Of a stretch of DNA of 51,119 bases, positions 42,489 through 51,119 are shown one piece after another; position 1 is the first letter of the stretch, and every line of letters begins with the position of its first letter. The notes under the pieces were generated by a model that made no database searches, was not told the DNA's origin, and saw only the letters and a program-made list of their open reading frames with translations. Both the position numbers and the translations under genes were made by a program. Origin of the DNA: Pseudomonadales bacterium (GTDB lineage Bacteria; Pseudomonadota; Gammaproteobacteria; Pseudomonadales; UBA7434); contig JABDNS010000063.1 of assembly GCA_013043705.1 (NCBI GenBank), forward strand, positions 1 through 51,119, written 5' to 3'.

Positions 42489-43175
42489 TTAAGTGCGTTT
42501 TTGGCGAACAATCTGGTAGTTACGCCCCAGGTACCATACTGGCGCACTGATCATGTGAACCAGGCGGGTAAAAGGAAACACCAGAATAATACTTATGCCA
42601 AAGAACACATGTAGCTTGTAAAGAATATGCACATTAGCAATGGAAGCGGCGGCCTGCATAGGCTGGAAAGTCACGATGCTTTGCGCCCAGTTTGCCAATA
42701 ACAGCATTACCGATCCATCAAGGTGCTCGGCCGATATAAATATCGTCATCAGTCCAAGAAGCAGCTGGATTAATAAAAGTACGAGCACAGCTATATCACT
42801 AAAACTGCTCGAAGCCCTGACCCGTGGGTCGGTCAAGCGCCGATGCAGCAGCATGATCAAACCCACAAGACACAGCAGCCCAAAAAAGCCGCCGGAAATC
42901 ATCGCCAGCAATTGTTTGTTTGGCGTGCTAATCACATAGTGATAAAGCGATTCTGGCGTAAGCAAGCCAACGATGTGGCCAAACAAGATAAAAATAATCC
43001 CGATATGAAATAGATTGCTCGCAAGCACCATATTTTTGGTTCTTAACAATTGTGAGGAGCCTGCTTTCCAGGTGTACTGCTCCCTGTCGAATCGAATAAA
43101 GCAAGCCACTACGCATACTACAAGCGCGATATAAGGGTACAGCCCGAACAAAAATGTGTTCAATGAAAAATTCAT
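42489..43175 (-). CDS. narI: respiratory nitrate reductase gamma subunit
   Basis: A 228-residue, five-helix cytochrome b subunit that oxidises quinol at the membrane and passes electrons to NarH. The heme ligands align with E. coli NarI: H57 and H67 in the second helix region, H189 and H207 in the fifth. The start overlaps the narJ stop by 4 bases (ATGA), with GGGAGAG about 8 bases upstream. It is the last gene of the minus-strand nar operon and converges with the monooxygenase gene. Confidence 0.97.
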   Translation of the reverse strand: MNFSLNTFLFGLYPYIALVVCVVACFIRFDREQYTWKAGSSQLLRTKNMVLASNLFHIGIIFILFGHIVGLLTPESLYHYVISTPNKQLLAMISGGFFGLLCLVGLIMLLHRRLTDPRVRASSSFSDIAVLVLLLIQLLLGLMTIFISAEHLDGSVMLLLANWAQSIVTFQPMQAAASIANVHILYKLHVFFGISIILVFPFTRLVHMISAPVWYLGRNYQIVRQKRT

Positions 43176-43894
43176 GGTCGTTGCTCTCCCGTGATGCTGG
43201 CTTTATTGCTGGCCGGCTCCGCCCAGCGCAGCGGCTGCGCCTCGTTTGGATTAGCCGGTGGCGGCGTAGCGCAGGACTGATCCTCTGTACCAAAAGTCAC
43301 TGCTACTTCTTCCCACTCCTTGTCTAACGCTTCGGGTGTATTGTCGGGCTCTTCGCTGGCTACCTGCTCGCGCTTTTGCTCTAGCTCCTCGCTACGACCT
43401 GCAATTAACAATAGCGATTCAAACAAGTGTGCGTAAGGGCTTTCGCGCTCCACTAATCGCGCACCTAGCACGGCCAGGATATGACTTACATCGGCTAGCC
43501 ATTCGCGCGCTTCAAGATCAGGACGATAAGAAAGATATTCCAGGAAAAGCGGCAGGTAATCGGGCAGCTCTGGTGAATCAATTTCAAAGCCATTGCCGGA
43601 ATATTCAGCCATTAAATCAACCATGGCTTGCCCCCTATCCCTGGATTCACCATGCACGTGCTCAAAAAGGTGCAAAGATAGCGATCGACCCTGGTCGAAC
43701 AGGCCGGTGTAGGCCTCCTCTGCTTCCATTAGTTCGCCGTCATAAATAGCCTGCAGAGTTTGCTTCAGTCGGGCGCGATGCGCCGGAGAAATATGCCTGG
43801 ATTGAGCAATCGCTTCCGCGATTTCAGATTTGGATTCCGCCACTTCCGCTTTGGGGTAGTCCATTAGCCGGGCAATTACTTTTAGAATTTGCAC
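43172..43894 (-). CDS. narJ: nitrate reductase assembly chaperone
   Basis: Dedicated chaperone that inserts the molybdenum cofactor into NarG and helps NarGH dock to NarI. The N-terminus LKVIARLMDYPKAEV, the GESRDRGQAMVDL segment and the LPDYLPLFLEYLS motif are characteristic. The start is uncertain: the GTG at 43894 begins the usual MxxLKVIARLLDYP-type N-terminus and has GGAAG upstream. A TTG at 43900 overlaps the narH stop, and a further TTG lies at 43909. The acidic, Glu-rich C-terminal tail (about 180-240) is longer than in E. coli. It overlaps narI by 4 bases. Confidence 0.93.
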   Translation of the reverse strand: MQILKVIARLMDYPKAEVAESKSEIAEAIAQSRHISPAHRARLKQTLQAIYDGELMEAEEAYTGLFDQGRSLSLHLFEHVHGESRDRGQAMVDLMAEYSGNGFEIDSPELPDYLPLFLEYLSYRPDLEAREWLADVSHILAVLGARLVERESPYAHLFESLLLIAGRSEELEQKREQVASEEPDNTPEALDKEWEEVAVTFGTEDQSCATPPPANPNEAQPLRWAEPASNKASITGEQRP

Positions 43895-43896
43895 AA

Positions 43897-45450
43897 TCAA
43901 TCTTCCCAAATTTGTACGCTGGAAATAACATCTTTGCGGTTAGCCTTTTTGCCGCCAAACATATTGACATCACTGTTGCCGTCGCTGCAGCCGTTGCCAA
44001 AGGTGAAACCACAACCATTTGCCTCGTCTTGTGCATATTTCAGCGCTTGTTCGCGGTGCGCAGTTGGAATGACAAAGCGATCTTCGTAGTTGGCAATGGC
44101 CAGGTAGCGATACATTTCTTCCACTTGTTCCCTTGAAAGGCCAACCTCTTCCAACACCGCATATTCATCAACACCTTCGACAAGCTCCGATCTTTTATAT
44201 GCGCGCATCGCTAGCAGTCGCTTCAACGCCAGGCGAACAGGTACTTCATCACCAGCGGTTAGCATATTGGCCAGGTATTGAATCGGTATGCGCAGCGAAT
44301 CCACATCGGGAATCACGCCGCTCATGCCAATGGCACCAGAATCTGCCGCACCCTGGATCGGCGACAGCGGCGGCACGTACCAGACCATAGGCAGCGTGCG
44401 GTACTCAGGGTGCAATGGCAACGCAAGCTTCCAATCTACCGCCAGCTTATAAACCGGTGATTGTTGCGCAGACTCGATCACCGAATCCGGAACGCCGTCT
44501 TTGCGCGCCTGGGCAATCACTTTAGGGTCGTTCGGATCCAGGAAAACCGACAACTGGTTTTCGTATAGATCGGTTTCCTTCGGGCTAGACGCTACTTCTT
44601 CAATGCGATCGGCATCATAGAGCAACACGCCCAGGTAGCGGATACGACCGACGCAAGTCTCTGAACAAACTGTCGGTTGGCCGGCTTCAATGCGCGGGTA
44701 GCAGAATATACACTTCTCGGACTTGCCGCTCTTCCAGTTGAAATAGATTTTCTTGTAAGGGCAGCCGCTAACACACATGCGCCAGCCACGACACTTGTCC
44801 TGGTCTATTAGAACAATGCCATCTTCTTCGCGTTTGTAAATAGCACCGCTTGGACAGGAGGCGACACAGGTCGGATTAAGACAGTGCTCACACAGACGAG
44901 GCAAATACATCATAAAGGTATTTTCGTACTCGCCGTACATCTGTTTTTCTACTGCTTCGAACTTGTTCTGCAGGTTTTTGTCTGCACTGCGCTTTTCATA
45001 CTCCCCGCCAAGAATTTCTTCCCAGTTGGGGCCAGTTTCGATTTTCTTCATGCGCTTGCCGCTTACCAGCGAGCGGGGGCGTGCGGTTGGCTGGTGCTTA
45101 CCTTCAGGCGCTGTGTGCAGGTGCTGGTAATCGAAATCGAAGGGTTCGTAGTAATCGTCGATTTGCGGCATATCCGGATTCGCAAAAATCTTGGATAGCA
45201 CTTTTAGTTTGCCGCCTATTTTCGGCTTGATCGAACCGTTTTTCTTAAGCTCCCAGCCACCTTTCCATTTATCCTGGTCTTCCCAGTTATTCGGGTAGCC
45301 AACGCCCGGCTTTGATTCAACGTTGTTGAACCATGCGTACTCCATACCTTCACGAGAACTCCAAACGTTCTTGCAGGTTATCGAGCACGTGTGACAGCCA
45401 ATGCACTTGTCGAGATTGAGCACCATGCCAACTTGAGATCTTATCTTCAT
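43897..45450 (-). CDS. narH: respiratory nitrate reductase beta subunit
   Basis: A 517-residue iron-sulfur electron-transfer subunit. Cysteines C16, C19, C22 and C26 form the first group, C187, C190, C195 and C199 the second, C220, C226 and C230 the third with W223 in place of a fourth Cys (the [3Fe-4S] centre), and C247, C250, C262 and C266 the fourth. The sequence is very close to E. coli NarH over its whole length. The start has AAGGA 9 bases upstream. It lies 12 bases after narG. Confidence 0.98.
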   Translation of the reverse strand: MKIRSQVGMVLNLDKCIGCHTCSITCKNVWSSREGMEYAWFNNVESKPGVGYPNNWEDQDKWKGGWELKKNGSIKPKIGGKLKVLSKIFANPDMPQIDDYYEPFDFDYQHLHTAPEGKHQPTARPRSLVSGKRMKKIETGPNWEEILGGEYEKRSADKNLQNKFEAVEKQMYGEYENTFMMYLPRLCEHCLNPTCVASCPSGAIYKREEDGIVLIDQDKCRGWRMCVSGCPYKKIYFNWKSGKSEKCIFCYPRIEAGQPTVCSETCVGRIRYLGVLLYDADRIEEVASSPKETDLYENQLSVFLDPNDPKVIAQARKDGVPDSVIESAQQSPVYKLAVDWKLALPLHPEYRTLPMVWYVPPLSPIQGAADSGAIGMSGVIPDVDSLRIPIQYLANMLTAGDEVPVRLALKRLLAMRAYKRSELVEGVDEYAVLEEVGLSREQVEEMYRYLAIANYEDRFVIPTAHREQALKYAQDEANGCGFTFGNGCSDGNSDVNMFGGKKANRKDVISSVQIWED

Positions 45451-45462
45451 TGATACTGTTCC

Positions 45463-48400
45463 TTAAACGTCTTCAGGCAAGGGTTGCGGCAAATCATCAG
45501 AGTCGGAGCCATCGAGCCACTCAACATCAGCCATTTTTCGAATCACTACCATTTCATCACGATTACAACCAACCGTACCGTAGTAATTAAACCCCCAGGA
45601 CTGTTGCGCGTAACCGCCAATCATATGCGTAGGTTTCATTACCACCCGTGTAACAGAGTTGTGGTGTCCGCCACGGGTTCCCGTTAACGCAGACCCCGGC
45701 GTGTTGATAATTCTTTCCTGCGCGTGATACATCATTACCATGCCGGGCTTGACCCTTTGGCTAACAACCGCACGGCAGGCAATAGCACCATTGGCATTGA
45801 ATACATCGATCCAGTCGTTATCAATAATGCCGGCATCGCTGGCATCTTCCTGGCTAATCCAGACGATCGGCCCGCCGCGAGACAGGGTTAACATCAGCAA
45901 GTTGTCGGAGTAGGTGCTATGTATGCCCCACTTCTGGTGCGGCGTAAGGAAGTTGAGCGTAATTTCCTTGTTGCCATTGGGCCGGTGATCTTTCATCGCC
46001 TTGATGGCACCGGTTTTTATGGGCGGACGATAGCCGATAAGCTGCTCGCCGAAAGCCTGCATCCACTGGTGGTCCTGGTAAAACTGCTGGCGGCCGGTAA
46101 TGGTTCGCCAGGGAATGTACTCGTGCACATTGGTGTAGCCCGCGTTATAGCTAACGTGCTCATCTTCCAGGCCCGACCAGGTTGGCGATGAAATGATCTT
46201 TCGTGGCTGTGCCTGGATATCGCGGAAGCGAATCTTTTCTTCCTGCTTGGGCTTGGCCAAGTGGGTGTGATCGCGACCCGTCAATTTACCCAGTGCATCC
46301 CAGGCCTTCACCGCAACATTGCCGTTGGTCTCCGGCGCGAGGGTAAGAATAACTTCAGCCGCGTCGATCGCCGACTCGATCTTCGGCCGGTTTTTGCTGA
46401 TACCCTCTTCGGTAACGGTGTAATTTAGCTTACCAAGAAAGCCAACTTCTTCATCGGTATTCCAGCTAATGCCCTTGCCGCCGTTACCGAGTTTTTCAAG
46501 GGCCGGACCCAGTGACGTAAACTTTTTGTAGGTTGCCGGGTAGTCGCGCTCCACCACCGCAATGTTTGGCGCGGTTTTGCCTGGCACCAAGTCACACTCG
46601 CCCTTGCGCCAATCTTTCACGTCGAAGGGCTGGGCCATTTCGGCCGGCGTGTCGTGCAAGATAGGCACCGTCACTACATCTTTTTCAACACCCAGGTGGC
46701 CTTCGGTAAGCTCGGAGAATTTTTTCGCAATACCTTTATAGATATCCCAGTCTGAACGCGCTTCCCAGGCCGGGTCGGTCGCCTTGGATAAGGGATGGAT
46801 GAACGGGTGCATATCCGAGGTATTAAGATCGTCTTTCTCGTACCAGCAAGCGGTGGGCAGCACGATGTCGGAATACAGGCAAGTGGACGACATCCTGAAG
46901 TCCAGCGTCGTAACCAGGTCGAGTTTTCCTTCTGGCCCCTGCTCAACCCAATCGGCTTCCTTGGGAATTAAACCATCCCGCGCGCCATTATCATCGTTCA
47001 TTACACCGTTGCGGGTACCGAGCAGGTACTTGAGCATATACTCGTGGCCTTTACCGGAAGACCCGAGCAGGTTCGAGCGCCAAATAAAAAGGTTGCGCGG
47101 AAAATTAACCGGGTCATCCGGTGATTCGCAGGCAAAGCGCAGACCTCCTTTCTTCAACTGGTCGACCACGTAATCTTTCGGGTCAACGCCTGCCGCTTCC
47201 GCATCGCGGGCAATTTGCAGTGGATTGCGATTCAACTGGGGCGCACTAGGTAACCAGCCCATGCGCTCTGCCTTAATGTTGTAATCCAGCATGTGCTCTG
47301 GATAACTCTCTTTATCTGCCAATGGAGACAACACGTCGTGTACATTTACTTTTTCGTGGCGCCACTGCGAACTGTGATTATAGAAAAACGACGTTGAGTT
47401 CATTTGTCGCGGCGGGCGACTCCAGTCAAGGCCAAAGGCCAACGGCAACCAACCGGTTTGTGGTCGAAGTTTTTCCTGGCCAACATAGTGAGCCCAGCCA
47501 CCACCTGTTTGGCCAATACAGCCGCACATCATCAGCATATTGATCAAGCCGCGGTAATTCATATCCATGTGATACCAGTGGTTCATTGCCGCGCCAACAA
47601 TGATCATGGATTTACCGCGGGTTTTATCGGCGGTGTCGGCAAATTCACGCGCAATCTTGATAACCTGGTCGCGCGATACGCCGGTAATTTTTTCCTGCCA
47701 GGCCGGGGTGTTGGGCACGCTTTCATCATCGTAGCTGCTAGCGACGTTGTCGCCGCCGAGGCCGCGATCGATGCCGTAACTGGCCATCATTAAATCGTAG
47801 ACTGTGGCGACTTTGGCTTCGCTGCCATCGGCCATTTTTACTGCGCGGCTGGGCACATGGCGGAACTGCACGCTTTCGCCTTCCTGGTGCTGCCAGTGCT
47901 CGTGCTCTTCGTTGGCAAAGTTGGGAAACGCTACCGGCTCAGCATTTTGCTCGCCATCGATTAACGACAGTTGCAGCCGGGTTTCGCGCCCATCGCCGCC
48001 TTCACGATTCTCGATATTCCATTTGCCACTGCCACCCCAGCGATAGCCAATAGAACCCTGCGGAGAAACCAGCCCATTCGAAAGCTCGTCGTAGGCGATG
48101 GTTTTCCACTCGGCGTTATCATCCTGACCAAGGTTATTGTCGAGGTCGCTGGCGCGCAGGAATCGCGTGGGTCGGTAACCATCCTGGAAAGCTTCCAGCC
48201 TAACCAACATCGGCATGTCGGAATACTGGCGCACGTAGTCGGTAAAGTATTCGCTGGGCTTTTCCAGGTGAAATTCTTTCAGGATAACGTGGCCAAATGC
48301 CATGGCCAGTGCCGCATCGGTACCCTGCTTGGGATTGAGCCAGAGGTCGGTGAGCTTCGCGACTTCGGAATAGTCGGGCGTAATGGCAACCGTCTTGGCG

Positions 48401-49224
48401 CCCTTGTAGCGCACCTCGGTAAGAAAGTGTGCGTCGGGCGTACGCGTTTGCGGCACGTTAGAACCCCAGGCAATGATGTAGTGCGAGTTGTACCAGTCGG
48501 CCGATTCCGGCACGTCGGTCTGTTCGCCCCATACCATGGGTGACGCAGGTGGCAAATCACAATACCAGTCGTAAAAACTCATGCTCACGCCGCCAATCAA
48601 CGACAGGTAGCGCGAACCGGCGGCGTAAGAGACCATCGACATGGCGGGAATTGGCGAGAAGCCAAGAATACGATCCGGGCCGTGTTTTTTAGCGGTGTAC
48701 ACATTGGCAGCAGCGATGATTTCATGCACCTCATCCCAGCCGGAGCGAATAAAACCGCCCATGCCGCGAGCCGATTTATAAGTCTGAGTGTGGCTGGCAT
48801 CTTCAACAATAGCCGCCCAGGCATCTACCGGGTCTGCATGTGTTTTGCGCATATCGCGCCACAGCTTCAGCAGCGGCTTGCGTACCTTGGGGTACTTGAG
48901 CCGGTTGGCGCTGTATAGGTACCAGGAGTAACTGGCGCCGCGCGGGCAGCCACGCGGCTCGTGGTTGGGCAGGTCGGGGCGGGTGCGCGGGTAATCGGTT
49001 TGCTGCGTTTCCCAGGTAACCAGGCCGTTCTTTACATAGATCTTCCAGCTACAAGAGCCGGTGCAGTTTACGCCATGGGTGGATCTAACGATTTTGTCGT
49101 GCTGCCAACGCTGGCGGTAGCTGTCTTCCCAAGCGCGAGACTCATTAACTACTTCGCCGTGGCCGTTAGCAAATTCGCCCGTTTTCTTTTTGAAAAACTG
49201 CAAGCGATCTAGGAAGTGACTCAT
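45463..49224 (-). CDS. narG: respiratory nitrate reductase alpha subunit
   Basis: The 1253-residue molybdopterin catalytic subunit that reduces nitrate to nitrite on the cytoplasmic side. The FS0 cluster ligands H50, C54, C58 and C93 and the molybdenum ligand D223 in YCDLPP align, one residue shifted, with E. coli NarG (H49, C53, C57, C92, D222). No Tat leader is present apart from the vestigial N-terminal segment usual for NarG. Length is normal. It follows narK with a 96-base gap, in which I see no clear FNR box. Confidence 0.98.
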   Translation of the reverse strand: MSHFLDRLQFFKKKTGEFANGHGEVVNESRAWEDSYRQRWQHDKIVRSTHGVNCTGSCSWKIYVKNGLVTWETQQTDYPRTRPDLPNHEPRGCPRGASYSWYLYSANRLKYPKVRKPLLKLWRDMRKTHADPVDAWAAIVEDASHTQTYKSARGMGGFIRSGWDEVHEIIAAANVYTAKKHGPDRILGFSPIPAMSMVSYAAGSRYLSLIGGVSMSFYDWYCDLPPASPMVWGEQTDVPESADWYNSHYIIAWGSNVPQTRTPDAHFLTEVRYKGAKTVAITPDYSEVAKLTDLWLNPKQGTDAALAMAFGHVILKEFHLEKPSEYFTDYVRQYSDMPMLVRLEAFQDGYRPTRFLRASDLDNNLGQDDNAEWKTIAYDELSNGLVSPQGSIGYRWGGSGKWNIENREGGDGRETRLQLSLIDGEQNAEPVAFPNFANEEHEHWQHQEGESVQFRHVPSRAVKMADGSEAKVATVYDLMMASYGIDRGLGGDNVASSYDDESVPNTPAWQEKITGVSRDQVIKIAREFADTADKTRGKSMIIVGAAMNHWYHMDMNYRGLINMLMMCGCIGQTGGGWAHYVGQEKLRPQTGWLPLAFGLDWSRPPRQMNSTSFFYNHSSQWRHEKVNVHDVLSPLADKESYPEHMLDYNIKAERMGWLPSAPQLNRNPLQIARDAEAAGVDPKDYVVDQLKKGGLRFACESPDDPVNFPRNLFIWRSNLLGSSGKGHEYMLKYLLGTRNGVMNDDNGARDGLIPKEADWVEQGPEGKLDLVTTLDFRMSSTCLYSDIVLPTACWYEKDDLNTSDMHPFIHPLSKATDPAWEARSDWDIYKGIAKKFSELTEGHLGVEKDVVTVPILHDTPAEMAQPFDVKDWRKGECDLVPGKTAPNIAVVERDYPATYKKFTSLGPALEKLGNGGKGISWNTDEEVGFLGKLNYTVTEEGISKNRPKIESAIDAAEVILTLAPETNGNVAVKAWDALGKLTGRDHTHLAKPKQEEKIRFRDIQAQPRKIISSPTWSGLEDEHVSYNAGYTNVHEYIPWRTITGRQQFYQDHQWMQAFGEQLIGYRPPIKTGAIKAMKDHRPNGNKEITLNFLTPHQKWGIHSTYSDNLLMLTLSRGGPIVWISQEDASDAGIIDNDWIDVFNANGAIACRAVVSQRVKPGMVMMYHAQERIINTPGSALTGTRGGHHNSVTRVVMKPTHMIGGYAQQSWGFNYYGTVGCNRDEMVVIRKMADVEWLDGSDSDDLPQPLPEDV

Positions 49225-49320
49225 GGTCTTTTCTCTTTAATCTGGGATAAAAAAATTATACACGGCGTCGTTAAAAAACCGCTACAAATTATTGGCTGCT
49301 TATTGCAGCTCACGCGTCCA

Positions 49321-50994
49321 TCAAGGGTTATAGAAAACTTTCTCATCTTCAAGCTCGAATTCTTCGCCGCATTTAGGACAGGTAACTTCCTGGGTTTTTC
49401 CTTTGCGCAGGTAGAACCACCAGTTAAGGCCAATACAAACGGCATAGAAGGCAGCAAAGCCATACAGCGCCACTTCGGGTGTGGTTGCCTTAATCTGTTC
49501 GCCAATAACTTGCGGTATATAAAAGGCGCCATAGGCCGCTACCGCTGATGTCCAGCCCAGCACTGGCCCCGCCTGTTCTTTATTAAAAATCTGCGAAATA
49601 GTCCGAAACGTAGAGCCGTTACCTATTCCCGTCGCAGCAAACAAAACCAGGAATAACAGAAAAAACGGCATGAAAAACTCTTCCGGTGTCGCCGACTGGT
49701 ACGCAGCTTTCATGTAGTGCGCAACGCCGATAGCGCTGAGCATCATAACCACTGAACAGACCTGGGTTACCAGCGCGCCGCCGAGTTTATCGGCCAACCA
49801 GCCACCAACGGGGCGAATCAGGGCGCCAATAAATGCGCCCATCCATGCATACATCAGCGCGCTGGGGCCGTTAGGATTAATGGTATCGTGGGTCATAACA
49901 CCATCAGCGCCCATTATGTGTGAGTAACCAAAAATGACCTTGATTGCTAACGGAAAGGCCGCAGAAAACCCTATAAAAGAGCCGAAGGTCATGGTGTAAA
50001 TTGCGCTCATCACCCAGGTGTGATGATTGTTAAATATCTTGTACTGCCGCGTAAGGCTAGTGCCGATGGCACCGGGCAGCATTTTTAAACAAAGCACCGT
50101 AGCGCCAATAACCATCACGATAATGATTTCTTTGGAGATGCCCAAGCCAGAGCCATTCGCGCTTTCAGGCAGCATCAACCACAAGCCTAATGCTGCAGCA
50201 ACGAGGCCAACCAGCAGCATGCCCGAAATAATGGCGAAACTGGCAATGGGGTTGGGTATATCGGGCGAAACATCCGGCGTGCGAATATTGTTAAGGCCAA
50301 ACCAGCCAGCAAACGCCAGTGGAATAAGCAGCAACAACCATACAAAACCCGCATTCTGTATCCAGGTTTCACTACCGGCAGGAATTTTTCCGATCAGGGT
50401 GCCAGAAGTGTTCTGCAGCACCATCGAGTCACCGCCCATGGCACCAAACATGCCGAAGGTCATTACCAGTGGCACCAAAATCTGCATCGTGGTAACACCG
50501 AAATTTCCCAGGCCAGCATTTAGACCCAGCGCTAAACCCTGCATTTTTTTGGGGAAGAAAAAGTTTATGTTCGACATGGAAGAAGCGAAATTACCGCCAC
50601 CAAATCCGCTCAGCAAGGCCAGCATCTGGAAAACCCACAGCGGTGTATCCTTATCGCTTAACGCCATTCCGGTACCCAGCGCAGGAATCATTAGCAAGGC
50701 GGTGGTAAAAAACAGCGTGTTGCGGCCGCCACACAAACGGATAAAGAAGCTGCTGGGAATACGTAGCGTCGCGCCAGTTAATCCCGCAATGGCGGTAAGC
50801 GTAAACAGCTCGGATTTATCGAAGTCATAGCCGAGGTTGAGCATCTGTACGGTAATGATTCCCCAGTAGAGCCATACCGCAAAACCACATAGCAGGCTGG
50901 GAATAGAAATCCACAGGTTGCGATTCGCAATCTTCTTGCCGGTTTCATTCCAGAAGACCTCGTCTTCTACGTCCCAATGCTTGATGTCCGACAT
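49321..50994 (-). CDS. narK: nitrate/nitrite transporter with C-terminal CxxC tail
   Basis: A 557-residue MFS transporter of the NarK family with twelve predicted helices. The N-terminus with VFWNETGKKIANRNLWIS, the GFGGGNFASSMSNINFFFP segment and the FGSFIGFSAAFPLAIK segment carry the family's nitrate signature patterns. It exchanges or imports nitrate and exports nitrite for NarGHI. The C-terminus has a short extra tail, TCPKCGEEFELEDEKV, with a single CxxC. The start is uncertain: ATG at 50994, or TTG at 51000 with better-spaced GAGG. It is the first visible gene of the nar operon. Confidence 0.93.
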   Translation of the reverse strand: MSDIKHWDVEDEVFWNETGKKIANRNLWISIPSLLCGFAVWLYWGIITVQMLNLGYDFDKSELFTLTAIAGLTGATLRIPSSFFIRLCGGRNTLFFTTALLMIPALGTGMALSDKDTPLWVFQMLALLSGFGGGNFASSMSNINFFFPKKMQGLALGLNAGLGNFGVTTMQILVPLVMTFGMFGAMGGDSMVLQNTSGTLIGKIPAGSETWIQNAGFVWLLLLIPLAFAGWFGLNNIRTPDVSPDIPNPIASFAIISGMLLVGLVAAALGLWLMLPESANGSGLGISKEIIIVMVIGATVLCLKMLPGAIGTSLTRQYKIFNNHHTWVMSAIYTMTFGSFIGFSAAFPLAIKVIFGYSHIMGADGVMTHDTINPNGPSALMYAWMGAFIGALIRPVGGWLADKLGGALVTQVCSVVMMLSAIGVAHYMKAAYQSATPEEFFMPFFLLFLVLFAATGIGNGSTFRTISQIFNKEQAGPVLGWTSAVAAYGAFYIPQVIGEQIKATTPEVALYGFAAFYAVCIGLNWWFYLRKGKTQEVTCPKCGEEFELEDEKVFYNP

Positions 50995-51059
50995 ACCCAA
51001 TTTTTCCTCGAATGTTTAAATAACCATGCTTGGATGCGCGGTAAATAGCGCACCCAGTG

Positions 51060-51119
51060 CTAGGCGATATTGCCTTTCAGCTCCAGGCCCTCTGCGCGAC
51101 GCAGGTTCCTGATCGAAAT
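51060..51119 (-). CDS. possible C-terminal end of another gene (window edge)
   Basis: An open frame enters from the right edge and ends with TAG at 51060-51062. The 19 visible residues end with RRAEGLELKGNIA and have codon use like the neighbours. It would stop 65 bases before narK on the same strand, as expected for another nar-operon or regulatory gene. Too little is visible to name it. Confidence 0.35.
   Translation of the reverse strand: MSIRNLRRAEGLELKGNIA

Noticed and set aside
50027-50830. Long open frame (267 codons) on the plus strand
   Set aside because: It lies fully antisense to narK, whose family identity is certain; its protein has no recognisable domain and is rich in Pro/Ser/Lys as expected of an antisense shadow.

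Overview
The window reads as a chromosome segment of a marine, lipid-metabolising gammaproteobacterium, probably of the Cellvibrionales/Spongiibacteraceae type. This is inferred from the gene mix, because no rRNA or other phylogenetic marker is present. The supporting genes are a TonB-dependent receptor, several short-chain dehydrogenases (SDRs), two flavin monooxygenases, a PF10118 protein, the 180-kDa class NAD-glutamate dehydrogenase, a YbiT-type ABC-F protein, DUF3081 and DUF6435 proteins, and a NarKGHJI cluster. I found no tRNA, rRNA, CRISPR array, insertion sequence or integrase.

Left third (1-18.6 kb). A TonB-dependent receptor runs off the left edge. A tight minus-strand operon (5998 to 1245) encodes glycerate kinase, a phosphatase of the mannosyl/glucosyl-3-phosphoglycerate family, glucosyl-3-phosphoglycerate synthase and a GH13_18 phosphorylase. 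Together these could make and recycle the compatible solute glucosylglycerate. A second minus-strand operon (9609 to 6218) joins a DUF819 membrane protein, a PLP enzyme resembling sphingosine-1-phosphate lyase, and an NTF2-like protein. Divergent from it lies a plus-strand run of seven genes (9853 to 17073): SDR, Baeyer-Villiger-type monooxygenase, MAPEG protein, M24 metallopeptidase homologue, trans-acting enoyl reductase-like protein, SDR and DUF2254 protein. It faces a TetR-SDR pair on the minus strand.

Middle (18.8-31.6 kb). A decayed alkyl-sulfatase-like metallo-beta-lactamase gene is followed by a row of very small, mostly membrane-protein genes. After them come DUF3081, CBS-domain and CNNM-type proteins, an exported glutathione peroxidase, and a cryptochrome-DASH gene preceded by a small membrane protein. 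The ybiT gene is followed with no gap by a lactone/alditol oxidase-like flavoprotein and an overlapping fold-type III PLP enzyme.

Right part (30.7-51 kb). The NAD-glutamate dehydrogenase is followed 3 bases later by a TIGR01777 epimerase. Then come a probable metal-handling pair (His-rich DUF2946-like protein and Met-rich outer-membrane barrel), an SDR and a TetR regulator. Divergent from the regulator is an operon of a PF10118 protein with two ExxH motifs and a second FxGxxxHxxxW monooxygenase. A promoter with a perfect 8-4-8 palindrome sits between the regulator and that operon. The window ends with narK-narG-narH-narJ-narI on the minus strand, which indicates anaerobic nitrate respiration.

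The most promising under-described loci are the two monooxygenase/SDR/TetR loci, the DUF819/PLP-lyase/NTF2 operon, and the flavoprotein/PLP pair behind ybiT.
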